Shown here one piece after another: positions 34,135 through 46,697 of a stretch of 64,000 nt of DNA (positions are counted from its first letter, which is position 1; each line of letters starts with the position of its first letter). Below the pieces are notes generated by a model that worked only from the letters and a program-made list of their open reading frames with translations, did not search any database and was not told where the DNA came from. The position numbers were made by a program, and so were the translations under genes. Source of the DNA: Mortierella sp. BCC40632 (Eukaryota > Mortierellomycota > Mortierellomycetes > Mortierellales > Mortierellaceae); NCBI GenBank assembly GCA_011634665.1, contig WAEK01000009.1:1169501-1233500 (forward strand). The letters are read 5' to 3'.

Positions 34135-34401
34135 GGTGGCAATTATCGGTGGCAATGGTAGATCGGTTTGGGGTTGGATGAGCGTTCGAGTGAAATAGGC
34201 GCGCAGCTGGAGTAGAGCCAAGAGGATGAAGAAGGAAATAGACACTTTGGAGGAGAGAGAGCGTGTATGAGGTGAGAGAGAAGAAAAAAAAAAAAGGGGG
34301 GGCGTGGCTCTATTTTAACCAAGGATTGAGGAAGGAGCATGGTCCCACTCTACACTCGAGAACAAACTCACAGCCTGATAAACAACTGAACAAGAACCAG
34401 A

Positions 34402-34433
<32 letters not shown>

Positions 34434-35749
34434 GGTCAAAGCAAGTCATTCAACTCTCAATGTAAATCTACCAGAAAATCCTCTTTCCCCTTTATTATTA
34501 CTATTAAAATTCATTACTTTTCTGTTAATTGGCTCGCATCAGGTTTGACCTGAGAGAAAAGCCCAGATTCTTTTTTCTTTTCTCTACTTGAAAATGCCCT
34601 TGTGCGACCAGAGACTCCAAAGGAGTAATTTGACTGGCTCTTGCATCCCCTTTCGAGTGTCGTTGCCATCTCGTCTAGGTCCCTTATGCCCTGTATAGAA
34701 ATATGCGGCGGCAGCAAGTCGCTTTTGAGAAGTTGGCGAAGCTCATTCTGGCTTTTCCATCTCCTTTCACCCTCCTTCCCCCCAACCCTTCTCTACTCTT
34801 TCTCTTCTTCATTTTCTTCGTTTTCTTCCACTATTTGCGCTCGGCATTGGTTCATGGTTTTGGTCCCGCACTTCAGATCAACAAGACATGAAGACCATGC
34901 TTTCATAATATCATGCCTAGGGGAAAGAGAGAGTGAAGGAAAAGTTCATCCGCCAAGGGATGTACGTCCCAAAATGTATGTAGAAAGCATGTCCTGTTAA
35001 CACAAATGTCAAGAGAGATAAGGAAAAAAAGAGAGAGAGATGGACGGTCGAGAAATATATATTCGATAGACGCAGATTATAAACGAAATCGGTAACCCAT
35101 GTGAAAGACTCTAAACTCAATACTTTTTCCTTTAATCGGCTGAATTGTTGAGAGCACATCAACAGGGGGTGATGGGCGAAGTATTAGATGAGACGAAGCG
35201 TGACGAATCAAGAGCGTGAACTAGAAGTGAAACGTTAGCCAAGTGAGGCGAAGTTGTGGCGAAGTTGTGGCGAAGTTGTGGCGAAGTTGGGGCGAAGTTG
35301 GGGCGAAGTCGGGGCGAAGTCGGGGCGAAGTCAGGGCGAAGACTGGCATAGTCAGATGAAGCAGGGCAAAGCACGGCGTAAAGCATCACGAGCCAAGTCT
35401 AGAACCAAAAGAGCAGTCGACCAAAAGCTCCAAATCGAAATGCAATTGGTCCGCTTTGCCCAAACCATGGCAGTTTTCTCACCTTGCAGGGACTAAGACA
35501 TTAGGGGAAGAGAAGAGTGGTAAGGCTCAATCTCTTTGCACCCAGCGTCAACAAAAGAAGAAAAAGAATTCTACAGGTAAACCCCTGAAGTCTCTTATCG
35601 TGAAAATGCCAATCTCTGCGATCCACTTGGGTTCAATTGAACAGACTCGGATACCAACCACCAAACTCAATGATCACTTTACATATTTTTTGAGTACCTG
35701 AGGGATTTTTTTTTAAAGATTTGGAGAAGCAACAATAGTACATCTCGAT
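34135..35749. other. Intergenic region with poly-T and an 11-bp tandem repeat
   Basis: No gene is supported. It includes poly-T at about 34408-34433 and the tandem array at 35248-35346 described separately. Confidence 0.5.
35248..35346. repeat. Nine-copy 11-bp tandem repeat
   Basis: Nine contiguous 11-bp units, starting as gcgaagttgtg and drifting stepwise through gcgaagttggg, gcgaagtcggg and gcgaagtcagg to gcgaagactgg. Neighbouring units are most alike, as expected for slippage or unequal exchange. The unit length is not a multiple of three, so it is unlikely to be coding. Confidence 0.95.
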
Positions 35750-37753
35750 TTATTCGTCCTCCGAATCACTAAGTAGGATGGGGCGTTTGGGTCTGATCCG
35801 CCTTGAACCAATCTCGGCATCATCATCCTCTGGCCCTTCCGCCTGACTCTCCATCGGCTCTCCAGATGAGGACTTGTGTAAGCTCTGTTGCAACCCACTA
35901 GGTTTATGAGATGGCTCTTCCGAGGGGAGTTGGCTAAGACTGAGATGTAGTTGGATTGGCGCGGGATGTGTCGGTAGTGAGGACACAAAAGACGCGTCCA
36001 GGTCGGGTCGGGGACCAGGTTCGTCTTCCAGAAGAGATTCTTCCAGTACCGAGTCTGGAAGAGTTAATGTCAATGTAGCCGAGTCTTCTGGTCCTGTCAT
36101 TGCTTCATCTGTATTCCGCGTATCTCCCATCATCTTCAGAGCTCGGTGTGAAAAGAGTGGTTCATCGTCCTCTTCGACATCACTGTTGTAGTTGAAAGGG
36201 TCAATCTCATTCTTGTGTCCTGGGGTTGTGTCAACATGTTCGGAGTCCTGATCCATGGCATCCACCGACCGCTTTCCTGATTTAGATATCGATATCCGCT
36301 CACTCGCACCGAGCTGTCTATTGCTGGAATTGCCTTCGCCTGTGTCTTGGTTCATCGACACTCGCATCCGGCTTAACGTCTTGGAGTAATCATCCAGATC
36401 ATCGTCTTCATCATCCAACATGGCTCGCCGCATGGCTGCTGAGGGGTCGTCTATTGCCTTTTCTTTACCCTTTCTGGAGGTTGGTGCTGCAAATAAGCTA
36501 GGTTGGGAACTAGTGCTCGTGCCAGCAGAAAATAATGGATATTGTGAAGTCGAGGAGGATGGCTCGGAGGATGCGGTCGAAATTCCCAGCCCCATATCTT
36601 GACCTTTTCCAGCAGCAACTTCCTGTTCCCGGTTGTCCCAGATCTCGTTGTGTTGTCTTTCTATATCTTTCTCAGCGTGTTCGATTTCATTCCTAGCTTC
36701 TCTTTCTGCCTTCTTTTGATCCCAGTAAGCGTCTCTCCAGCCATTCATCGTTGACTATGAGTCCAGGAAGATAGTTTGAACAGTTAGCACTCAAATGTAG
36801 ATTGATAAGCCCTCTGTAGAATCCTGAAGAAGCGATTTTTTTTTTTTTTTTTTTTTGCTCCACGATCTAGATCATCCTTGCTACTTACTCTTATTTGTTT
36901 GTCTGATTTGCATTTAGACTCGGCCTGGATAATAAAATCTCGGAATGTGGCTTTTGGGAAAAGATTATGTGCCCATGTTTGGTAGAGTCGCATCAAATCA
37001 GCCAGGTTATTTTTCTATTGTTATCCCAGGTCCAGAACAAGCCAAAAGCAAGAGGAAGAAAATTAGGAGAGAGTAAAGCAGATGTTTTAGAGTAGGAGCT
37101 CTTTCTCTTAAGATTGACTGCTGGATCAGACCAAAGACACATACTGCATTCTGGTTCTTTTCCGTGGAATCTTTGTACTTTTGGCGAATCTTGAATCGTT
37201 TACCGTTCTCAAGTAGCAGTGGAAGCCCTCTCTCTCCTAGCAGTCTATATTACACGATTCAAGCGTCCTCTGATGTTAGCTGAGGCAAATTACTCCATGT
37301 TGCCACCGTTTTCTTCCACTGAGTGCCTTTTAGTCACTGAGAAAGAATGAGGGGATAAAGAGGGAGTAAAATGAGAAACGATGCAGGCGACGATAGAGTG
37401 GGTAGCTGACCCTACTTTTCAGAATCCAGTTTAACCAGTTTGACTCTCTTCTTGACTACGCTGACCTTGGACAAATCTTCGTTCGCTTCCGCTCCAGTGG
37501 TTCCTGAGCCAATAGGTCGTTGTCTCGCTTGTCCTTGTTGTCGACGACTTTGTTCATACATCCGCTCTTGCTGCTCCTTACCCATTTGAAGCATGGTCAA
37601 GAAATCTTTTTGTGGTGGCAACGCCGAACTAGAATTGGAAGAGCCTTGAGCAAGACCATCCTGTCGGTCAGCCTCGCGCATCATTTGATCTTCATAGTCA
37701 TCGTAGTTGTCAAATGTCTCGAAGGGCTCGTCCTCGAGTTGAATGTCATCCAT
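35750..37753 (-). CDS. CSM3: Replication fork protection complex subunit Csm3/Swi3 (Tipin)
   Basis: Partner of Tof1/Swi1 (Timeless) in the complex that stabilises stalled replication forks and mediates checkpoint signalling. Exons: 37753-37416, 37244-37145, 37014-36889, 36754-35750; phases agree, 522 residues. The Swi3 domain spans exons 1-3: VKKRVKLVKLDSEK, LLGERGLPLLLENGKRFKI, then LADLMRLYQTWAHNLFPKA and TFRDFIIQAESK, matching Tipin/Swi3 (RLLQFYQFWAHDLFPKANFRDF in the family). The N-terminus is acidic (EDEPFETFDNYDDYED). The C-terminal ~300 residues are acidic and disordered, ending in a Ser/Asp/Glu cluster (LLSDSEDE) typical of CK2 sites. The assignment rests on the conserved domain and is good. 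Confidence 0.86.
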
Positions 37754-38307
37754 AGTGGTCGAGAAAAAGGTTGATAGGTCAGACGGGAAGGGAGAGGGGG
37801 AGGGGGTATGTTAATCTCGCTTTCTGTCTGGATTAAAGGAATGTGAATCAACCTCACTCGCGTCTGAACCTATTTTGTTTTGGTGTGACTGAATGGACTG
37901 CGAGTCTTCCTGTATCAAATGCTCGTTGCAGAATAGCAAATACACCGTCGCCCTTTTTCTTTCTCTATTCGCCGTCTGCAAACATCATTTGTACGATCTC
38001 TATTTATCAAGGATCCCTTTTTTAGACGAAAAAAGGGACCTTTTTTTTTTATTTGGGTAGAGAAGAGAGAGCGAGAGCGAGAGATAGAGAATGGGAAAAA
38101 AAGAGAGACGGGGAATGATTGGAGGGGAGTGTGTATAGATTGTCAGTCAACTCCTTTAATAGGGATCCAGACGGGTGTGTGTACAAGTAATGCCATCGTG
38201 AAAGGGAGTAGGATGAGAATAAAGAGTCAACAGGAGGGGGGAGAATTGCGAAACTCTTTTTTCCGTCTCTTCTTGTATTCTCGTTAAATGCTTTGTAGAT
38301 TGACAGC
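37754..38307. other. Spacer between CSM3 start and ATP5 stop
   Basis: Promoter side of CSM3 (-) and 3' flank of ATP5 (-). No gene is seen. Confidence 0.45.
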
Positions 38308-39973
38308 TTAGATAGACTCCTTGAGCAAAGCATTGAGCTTGTTGACCTTGGAGGAGACAGACAAGTCAATGGTCTTGTCACCGACCTCAACGACCAAACC
38401 ACCGAGGATAGAGGGGTTGACCTACAAACACAGAACACAGCAATCACCGGAACAAAGAAAAAAAAGTCAGGACAACTAGGATAGTACTACCACGAAAAAA
38501 GAGAGCAATGTGCGTTCCTGAGATCCCTTTGAAATGCGAATGTCTATACCTTGTTGGAGACAACGAGGGTCTGCTTGGCGGTGACGAAGGAGGACTTGGT
38601 GAGGAAGCCCTTGATCTTGTTGACATCCTTGGCATCCAGCTCCTGTAAACGAGTTTAGATAAATGCAAAAGTAATCAAGTTGCGCCAGAAGAATGTCGTT
38701 TAGTATACTTGATTTCCATTCTTGCAAAAACTTGGATCATTCTACACCCATCGCACAAGTACAAAAAAAAATATATAAAATAATTGATAACGAACCTTGG
38801 CAGAGGTGATGGTAACCTGGATCTCACCACGGTGAGCAGCCATCAAGGACTCGAACGAGTTGATGACCTTGACGGTATCATAGAGACGGCCGTTCTCAGC
38901 CAAGGTATCGAAGAAGTTCTTGGTGAGGTCGTTGTACTTGCCAGCGGAGAGGAGCTGCTGGACACCAGCCTTCTTCTCAACACGGTTGATGGTAGGGTTC
39001 TCGAGGAAGTTAAGCAGCTTGGCATCCTTCTCGACAACGCGCTTGACCTGCTTCAAGTCAGCCTCAACAGCCTCCAAAGCCTGCTTCTTGGCAGCGGCAG
39101 TGTAGAGGGCAGTAGCATAGCGGCCGTCAATGCCGAAGAGGACAGTGGGAACCTTTGGTTGATTGATCAGAAAGAAAGAGAGAATTGTCGAAGAGACAGA
39201 GAAACGGATCATATTAGAAAATATTCGTATGGTGGGGTTGGAAGCAGATAACTGTGGGGTTTTCGGGTAGAGTTTCGTGATTTAGTCGCGTCTCCTCAAG
39301 TAAAGGTGGGTAGCTCGCTGATCAAATCGATAGAGCCACGTCCATGTAAAAAGGATGTCCTGCACATTACAGCTCCCTGCTCGGTTCCTGAGCAATCAGC
39401 CATTATGAATCAACATGACGCGATCCTGCTTCCTGTGCTGGGAGAACAAGTCAGCAGGCGCTTGAATACGCAGGTCTTGCGTTTCTCTCACTCCTTTCTT
39501 TTCATTTTTTTTTCTTTTTTTCTTTTTCCCTTTCCCAGATGATCATCGTGACGGCACTGAAGAGAAAAATGGTTGGGCCCCGATGACTCTGCTGATTGTC
39601 GCGATAAAAAGTAGATGGTCCTTTCATTACCTTAACGGCAGAGGTGGCGTAACCACGGGTGGTCTAATGGTGGAGCAGAATAAAAAGGAAGGGGTAAAAT
39701 AGAGGAAGAGATGGGGGATTAGTGAAGGACTCGATCCTGTTAATCATTGTTAGTGGTAGAGTGCAGGATGGAGAGGTGGATGTTGAGCATTGTGGGAGAT
39801 TTAGGGTGAGGTGGTTTCCAGCTGAAAGATCAAAGTCGACAGTTCGAAGGTCAAATGTCTGTAGATGGGTGTAAATCAGAGGGGGAGTAGGCTGGAAGAT
39901 GATGGAAGGGTGTGATGACGGGAGCGAGTGAGCCCGCGCAGAGACGTACTTGGAAGGCACGGGAGGCGATCAT
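38308..39973 (-). CDS. ATP5: ATP synthase subunit 5 / OSCP
   Basis: Oligomycin-sensitivity-conferring protein, which joins the F1 head to the peripheral stalk of mitochondrial ATP synthase. Exons: 39973-39950 (24 bp), 39663-39631 (33 bp), 39152-38796, 38642-38550, 38421-38308; 206 residues, the normal family size. The two short exons encode the presequence (MIASRAFQ, then TTRGYATSAVK, ending in a typical matrix-processing context). The mature part has the OSCP pattern: FGIDGRYATALYTAA, LLNFLENPTINR, LTKNFFDTLAENGRL, FESLMAAHRGEIQVTITSA, and the C-terminal LGGLVVEVGDKTIDLSVSSKVNKL, the family signature. It lies head-to-head with the C2H2 gene 369 bp away. Confidence 0.94.
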
Positions 39974-40342
39974 GGCGAGATGCAAGAGGCTGATGGGGAT
40001 TGATGGAGAGATGCGATCAGAAGGGCAAGGCGACGAGAATCGGGAATTATAAAACAACAGAGGCTTGTCCCGCAACCGGCTACAGGCGGGATCTGGACAG
40101 GGTGAAGCCAACACAAGGGAAAAAAAAAATCTCGTCACGGGATAGATTTGGATCGTATGCCCAACTCTATGCTGTGCCCAGAGAAAAAGCTCAGACAAGA
40201 CCCCAACGCGCATTCGGCCCTTTCTTTCAGGACAAAGTCGTTGCAGGCCGGATTCGGGACCATCACCATCCTTCCGAGAGACACACCCACAGCTTTGCGA
40301 AAGCACCTCCCAACCTAAATATACTCTATTGTTGAGACAGCA
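39974..40342. promoter_or_regulatory. Shared divergent promoter of ATP5 and the C2H2 gene
   Basis: 369 bp between the two opposed start codons. No further gene and no clear known motif recognised. The promoter role is inferred from gene orientation. Confidence 0.45.
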
Positions 40343-42240
40343 ATGGGCACCCATCCGGAAGGATCACATCCACCAGAGTCGGATCAGTCCCAGGGTTCCC
40401 ATTCTTCTTCAGCATCCACTTTGGCCATCTCAGCATCGGCTCTCTTGGGATCATCAGCCTCTCAAAGACCCAGCAGTGCAGATACGATATCAGAGTTATC
40501 GTCTATTTCAGTGCCAGCACAACAGTTGGACCAGGCTACAATTCTCAAGCAAGAGGAAGATGATGGATCCCCTGAAGGACTCAACCAGTCAACCATTGAG
40601 CTCGAGTCAACCAAAGACTCAACCAACGGGGCAGTAACAAAGAATAATAGGGCGAACGAAGTAACTGAGGATAGTGGAGAGGAGAGCAATGTTGACGAAA
40701 TTGACCCAACAGCTGAGGAGGATGAGGACGAGCAAGCATCAGAACAGGAGATATCGGACGCAAAGCAAGGGGATTCCCTCTCGATCGACAAGGATTCAGA
40801 GAATACAAGGAACCAATCAACATCTGAAAATGTGGTCATGAAGGAAGAGCCACTTTCGTCTGATGATGAGAACGAGGATGAAACCTCATCCATGCTGATC
40901 TCTCATGACGATGAGGATAGCCACCTCCCTAACGAAACTGTATGTCGATGGAAAGGTTGCGGAAAGGTCCTTCCTTCACTTGCCGCACTTGTGGTACATT
41001 TGTCCGATGAACACATTGGTTGGAAGAAGGCAGCCTATACATGTGAATGGGAAGGTGAGTTTTGCGATGCGTAGTTCAGTTATTGGAATTTGTTATTTTT
41101 GTGGAGACAGGAGCACGCAGATTAACAAGAACCCGTATACTTCTCGACCTTCACTCTCCAGGATGTTCACGACGTCCAATTGCTCAAACTACTCGCTTTG
41201 CGCTGATATCCCATATGAGAAGCCATACAAAGCACAAGCCCTACGACTGCCCTGTGCCAGGTAATCATCAATCTTTTTGTTTGTTGCCACCATCTCAATT
41301 TGCCGTAGCATTCAGCCGAAGTATTCTCTGGCAAAAAAAAGACTCGCTTTGACTTTTTCTTTTCCTTTTCTTTTTCTTTTATAGAATGCGACAAGAGTTT
41401 TAGCCGCTCAGAGTATGTATCTTCCGGTCATATATTTCATCTTACTTATTACTGCTGTTTCTATAGAGATATCATACTCAACCTCTCTTTTCAATCATAC
41501 ATTTTCATAGTGCTATGGCAAAACATCTCAAATGTCAACATGGAGATGTTCCCGAAAGATTCACAGGTCGAAAATCTCGCGGACGGTATACAATGAAAGA
41601 TCCAGCCGCATCATCAACCTTGCTTCATGACTCGACTTTTGGAGCACGGAAGCGACGCCACCATGAATCTCGATCGGATGCTGAACACTCGTCATCTTAT
41701 CTACCAACAAAGCTCCGTAAGCTTGGCAGTGGTATAGGGAGAGATGACTATGGGGCCCAGAACAATCGGCGGGACAACACTGATTACCATCGACGGTTTG
41801 CACAAACTCTACTTCAGACCCACATGAACCCAAGTGGTCAAGGATCAGGCAGTCGAACCCGTGCGCCGGGTCTCCATGCCTTTTCAGGTTCTAATGGGCT
41901 CAAACAAGCCAATGGCAACCATCACAATGGCGATAACCCAGAACGAGAAGGGCATCGAAAGCGAACCACTACCAACAATAGTCACGACAATAGCGATGAT
42001 GCAGAAGATAGTGACTTTGCTGTTGATAATGGACAGTCGCCAAAACAGCGATACAAGATCATGAAGGCCAAATTCCGATATATTTTCAACGAGCGTGAGT
42101 CGCTTGAGGCTGAGTATGAAGAGATGAAGAAGAAGCTACTCCGGTTACGGGTCGAGCGTGAGTTGCTACTTGATGCACTTTTGGAGAGTCAACAACAGTA
42201 CCAGGATCCTGCGCTACAGAGGATCGAAGATAGCGAATGA
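40343..42240 (+). CDS. C2H2 zinc-finger protein, possibly Iec1/INO80-associated type
   Basis: Exons: 40343-41054, 41162-41260, 41385-41412 (28 bp), 41511-42240; phases agree, 522 residues. The N-terminal ~190 residues are Ser/Glu/Asp-rich. Tandem Gli-like C2H2 fingers follow: CRWKGCGKVLPSLAALVVHL with HIG, then TCEWEGC to RFALISHMRSHT, then YDCPVPECDKSF to AMAKHLKCQH. The spacing and the TRFALISHMRSHT plus CDKSFSRSDAMAKH pattern resemble the fission-yeast INO80 subunit Iec1 and related chromatin zinc-finger proteins, from memory and not from a search. The C-terminus is basic, then Asn/His-rich, and closes with a coiled coil (YIFNERESLEAEYEEMKKKL). I am sure of a nuclear C2H2 protein and less sure of the INO80 link. 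Confidence 0.75.
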
Positions 42241-42742
42241 TACTCTTGTTGGACCTCTCTTGCTGTACTTTATTGTAAAACTTAATTGACACATAAAGCC
42301 GACGATGGGTATTACATCGTAGCAAGTCTACAGGGTGTGGACCATTCGATAGCAAACTTGTTTGTGATGAGCGAGAATTAGAGTACACGTCAAGCGTGTA
42401 AAAATAAGCAGAGAAGCTCTGAGAGATGTTTGGGGTTTTCTGTCATGATTCTTTTCTCCTTTCTCTCCATCGCTCCTCTCTCTCCATCGCTCCTTTCTCT
42501 CTTTCACTCCTTTCTTTCTCTACATTGAGCCTCTTTTCTCTCTCTTCTTCAACTTCTCACCCTTCAAATGCACTACACTAACGTCTTACATTCAGCGTTG
42601 TTCTTGTTCCGGTAAAGAGTGCGCAGAGCTAATGCAGCTCACAATCGTCCCTAGTCAACTTTCTTCTTTTTCTTTTTCTTTTTCTTTTTTACGTATATAA
42701 TGGATCGAAAAAAGTGAAATAGAGTGCGAGATGATTTTTTTA
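42241..42742. other. Convergent spacer, no gene seen
   Basis: Between the 3' ends of the C2H2 gene (+) and BUB3 (-). Pyrimidine-rich at 42460-42560 and 42660-42690. Confidence 0.5.
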
Positions 42743-44068
42743 TTACCGGGCAGCAGCAGCAGCAGCAGACGAGGCTGACGATGGCGGCAAAATCTTGGGT
42801 CGAGCCTCTTGATCGGATATTGACCTCAAAAAGATCTGATCTGGCGCATGGTCCTTCTCTCCCTCGTCAAACGTGTACGAACTAGCAATGGCCAGTGTCT
42901 TTCCATCACAGGACCAGGAAAGGGACGAAATCGAGGTCGGGTATCGCTGGTACTGTCGCAGTCGCTTTTTGTTGAACCCATCCCAGAGTGTGACACCACC
43001 ATCGGAGCCTCCAGAGGCAAATGTTCCATGACTAGAGATGAGATTTAAGGGGAAACAAGAGTGTTTGTCTTATGCGTTAGATATCAGAAACTCATATTCA
43101 TTCCTTTCCGCTGCAATAGAAAGGGAAATAAAGGTATGAATGATGAAGCATCATATTCGCCGACTAGGTGTGACTTACATAGGATGGAAAGCCAGGGCAT
43201 TGACAGGATAGATTGTCTCCACGCCGTCCACCATCTGACGATGACACTTGAACGCGTATTTCTTTGCCTGAGACTCTGCACTTGGGTCAAAAAACTCGAC
43301 CGCAACTCGACCCTCGATCGACGATGAGGCATATCCTTGTCCATCCCGCATACAACGCACAATCCTAGTCTGGTACTTGAGCGAACTCTCGCGCCTTTGA
43401 AGCGTCTCCTTCATATTGCGGAGATCATAGATAAAGACATGACGGCCTGCCATTGCTACCACAAGCTTTTGGTCATAGACATCGAGTGAAAAGATCTTTT
43501 CTGGCTGATGGTATTTTCCAAGGTTGTGGGGCGAGCTTCCCTCACCACCACTGTTATGATCACGGTGATCCCATGTACAGATGGTTTTGTCCCAAGATCC
43601 TGTGACCAAGAAGTCTAGTAGAAAAAAGGAGAAAAGGCACAGCGTTTAACAAAAGTGAGACAAAAACGACACTTCCCTTGTATCATTGCTCCGTCGTGGA
43701 CTGAGCATAGCTCTGAAAAGAAAGAACAACGTACTGTTGGCTGTGCTGTAGGCCATGGCGCGGACAGCGTCATCGTGGGATCCCAGAATAGCACTATGTC
43801 CTGTTACAAAATCGTGCCTAAAAGAATGATAAAACAAAAGGTCGGAATTAAAAATAAATAAATAAGTAAATAGAAAACAAAAGGCTAGATCTATCTCACT
43901 CTACAAAACTCTGGTCAAAGAGCAGCTGGAGCTTACATCTTAACAGTCCTGTCGAGTCCACCACTGTATGCACTCATTCCTTCTCCAAAGCAGCAGTCGA
44001 GGACAGCAGCGTCATGAGAGTATTTGGATGTTTGCTGGTTCTTAGAGATATCGTACAGTGCCACCGTC

Positions 44069-44107
<39 letters not shown>

Positions 44108-44372
44108 TGTCCCGAGTTCCAGGCGATCAGAAGCAATGGGAGAACAGTACAGAGGCAATGGTCAGTTTGAATTGTAATGATCCAGAGTCATCCTAGGCAT
44201 TCCTTTCTTTCCATGATGAACAATCATTCTTCAAAAAAAAAAAAAAAAGGCCTCCAGCTGATCGCACCTTGTCCCAAGAGGAGACCATCAAAATCTCGGG
44301 CTTGGATGGATGGAAGACAACTGCAGAGACAGCGTCATTGGGTGGTTCGAAGAGCTCATATTCTGATGCCAT
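42743..44372 (-). CDS. BUB3: Mitotic checkpoint protein Bub3 (WD40)
   Basis: WD40 beta-propeller of the spindle assembly checkpoint that binds phosphorylated MELT repeats of Knl1 and recruits Bub1 and Mad3/BubR1. Exons: 44372-44268, 44067-43937, 43817-43735, 43614-43179, 43031-42743; phases agree, 347 residues (human 328). Blades visible: [133 protein letters not shown], and [25 protein letters not shown] with EFFDP is diagnostic of Bub3/Rae1-type propellers, and the gap before YPVN fits Bub3. A short polyalanine run ends the protein. Head-to-head with IPMK. Confidence 0.9.
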
Positions 44373-44675
44373 CCTTGCGTGTGGTGTCCAATCGATCGTC
44401 GCCTTTTGGTGTCCGTACGTCCCTGTTGAGCGAATCAAGAGGAAGAGAAATGGGAAATCAACACAACTTGGAGTATCTTTGGAAGAAGTGGGGTGCACGA
44501 TTCTTTTTTTACTTTACAAAAGTCAGCCCTCTGTCCCTCCCTAGATTGAAATCAAGCCCCATCTCCTTATCCACAACGGAACAAAAAGCAACCCTTCGGG
44601 CCAGAGGCTCGGCTTAAATAAGGTAACGTCGAACACTCCTCCTCCCATCTTGTCTCCTAACAAAAAAAAACAATA
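44373..44675. promoter_or_regulatory. Shared divergent promoter of BUB3 and IPMK
   Basis: 303 bp between opposed start codons; no known motif recognised. The role is inferred from orientation. Confidence 0.45.
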
Positions 44676-45885
44676 ATGAAACTCAATCCTCTAACCAATC
44701 AAGTCGGCGGTCATGCAGGTGTCTTGTCCATGGGCGAAGAAAACGAGATCATTGTCAAGCCTGCCTTGCCTCAGGAACACCAGTTCTACGAGGAGGCTGT
44801 CCTACACCCCGAGCTTCAGGCTTGGATGCCCGCATACTATGGTTCGCTGACCCTCACTCGTCAACAGCCTGCCATCCCAGCGGACACCAGCGCTTCTGCT
44901 GCTGGTGACACCGAAAACGTCAGTCCAATTATCAAGGCCCTCAATGGGTTTGCGGTCAAGGATATGCTCCCCGAGTCGACCGAAGCGACAACGATCACAG
45001 AAACAGCAAATGCAACTAAAGAGGGTGTGGATGATGAGTGTCTCTGTTTAGAAAATGTTTCTCATGGGTTCAGGAAACCCTGCGTCCTGGATCTCAAACT
45101 CGGCACCCAGCTCTACGATGACAGCGCTCCTGAGGAAAAGAAAGCCCGTCTTGGAGCAGTTTCAGCCAACACCACCAGTGGAAAACTTGGCATCCGGCTC
45201 ACAGGGTTCCATGTACGACTCGATAAGAAATCATTTGCTCTCTATCTTGATCCCGAGACATGAATGTGAACATCTAGTATTACTCCATGACTAACCGATC
45301 CTTCTTTCTCTCCCTTTTTCGATCAAGGTGTACAACCAGGAAACGGATGAGTTTACGAAATACTCCAAGGCGTACGGCAAGGCCCTAAAGGAGGAGACGA
45401 TCCTCGACGGTCTCCGTGCCTATTTTGCTGCCAAGATCGGACCAAAGCGCATGCGACTAGTTATCGAAAGGTTTGTCAATGATTTGGCAGATTTCCTCGA
45501 GGTCATCAAGGTTCAGGAAGTCCGGATGCGATCGAGCTCACTTTTGTTGATGTACGAAGGAGATGCTGAGGCCTTTGACGAAGGCCTCATTCTGGAGCAG
45601 GAAAAGATTGCCGCCGTCGTGTCGAGAGCCCAGGCTCATCTCGAGGGATCTGGAGAGGAGCAGGACGACCGTAACGGCGAAGATGAGGATGTGGACGAGG
45701 ACGATTATGAGGATGAAGACGACGATGAGATCTCCCAAAAGGTGACCGACATGCGTTTGATTGATTTTGCCCACTCAACGTGGACTCCGGGTCAGGGATC
45801 CGATGACGGTGTTGTGCTAGGAGTTCAGAGTGCCCTTAGTCTCTTTGAAAAGCTTTTGCAGGAGGACTACCCAGAAGACTCTTGA
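44676..45885 (+). CDS. IPMK: Inositol polyphosphate multikinase
   Basis: Phosphorylates inositol trisphosphate and tetrakisphosphate toward IP5; the yeast orthologue Arg82/Ipk2 also acts in transcription complexes. Two exons, 44676-45212 and 45328-45885, phase 0, 364 residues. The N-terminus has NQVGGHAGVL, the family's glycine-rich start, then YYGSLTL. The inositol-binding PxxxDxKLG motif is PCVLDLKLG at about 135-143, followed by KLGIRLTGFHV and VYNQETDEFTKYSKAYGKAL. The SSLL motif (SSLLLMYEG) is at about 249-252 and the catalytic IDF motif (RLIDFAHS) at about 324-326. An acidic insertion (EDVDEDDYEDEDDDE) precedes IDF, as in yeast Arg82. All key motifs are present, so the enzyme should be active. 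Confidence 0.93.
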
Positions 45886-46082
45886 TCCAACCGGAAATTA
45901 CCCGCCTTACTGCCTTATTCTACCAAATTATCTATAGATCGACCCTTTTGTCCTAATTTAGTGTCCATGCGACGCCTTTTATAGTTTCTTTACAGGGGAG
46001 GGGGAGGGGTTGCAGGGCTGGATCTATCCAAATGATCTATTTGTTGTTGTTGTTGTTGTTTTGTTTTTTGGTTTCCTTGCTT

Positions 46083-46697
46083 TTAATCGCACCGTCCGTC
46101 TGCGGGTCCATCTTTCCAGCGCTCATCCAGCTTTTCACAATCAAAGATCTCCTTGCCGAGCATCTCGTTGACCTTGTTGTGCATCCCACACATCCACCAA
46201 GAGAGCTCCTTGCGTGAGCCAACCTTGGGTGGGTCTACCTTCATCTCTTCCCGCAAATGTTCCGCACAGTGACCGCAAGGGTAAAACTGAGAGAATGAGG
46301 ATAAGAGCGATTTCATGGTCTTTTGCTCGAAATCAGAAGGTTTCTCAGGATAGTAGGCTGACATGGTGTGGAGGAAGGTCCAGGTTGCACGACCAAGGAC
46401 CTCGCGATCGGGCGGACACTCATCTGGGGTTGAGGACAAAGGCGACGAAGCTGCTGTGGCGACGGTGGCAGCTGCTGTGGCAGCTGCTGTGGCCTTCGCA
46501 GTTGATCCAGTGCTGTTACTCGACGTGGCCTTGTTTCCACTGTTCTCGTTCGCCTTGGCTGATTTGCCGATGTTTTTCCAGCTCTTCCAGTCTGTGCATG
46601 TCCGGCAGGGCTTTCCATCAGGGCCAAGCACCATCCCAGGAGGAAGGGTAACAGGGGTAGGGTTAGCGGAAGAAAAGTCGGCTGTGGGTGCGGGCAT
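46083..46697 (-). CDS. ERV1: Mitochondrial FAD-linked sulfhydryl oxidase Erv1/ALR
   Basis: Intermembrane-space oxidase that re-oxidises Mia40 in the disulfide relay, passing electrons through FAD to cytochrome c. Intronless, 204 residues from ATG 46697. The N-terminal shuttle has CRTC (residues 31-34), followed by a Ser/Thr/Ala-rich linker. The ERV/ALR domain has RATWTFLHTMSAYYPEKP, the active-site YPCGHC (C141, C144), the segment HLREEMKVDPPKVGSRKELSWW that positions FAD, and the structural pair C170 to C187 (CX16C). All expected cysteines are present. Convergent with IPMK, with about 200 bp between stops. Confidence 0.94.
   Translation of the reverse strand: MPAPTADFSSANPTPVTLPPGMVLGPDGKPCRTCTDWKSWKNIGKSAKANENSGNKATSSNSTGSTAKATAAATAAATVATAASSPLSSTPDECPPDREVLGRATWTFLHTMSAYYPEKPSDFEQKTMKSLLSSFSQFYPCGHCAEHLREEMKVDPPKVGSRKELSWWMCGMHNKVNEMLGKEIFDCEKLDERWKDGPADGRCD

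Noticed and set aside
38784..39251. 155-residue + strand ORF antisense to ATP5
   Set aside because: It is the antisense of a highly conserved OSCP exon and has no homology of its own that I recognise.
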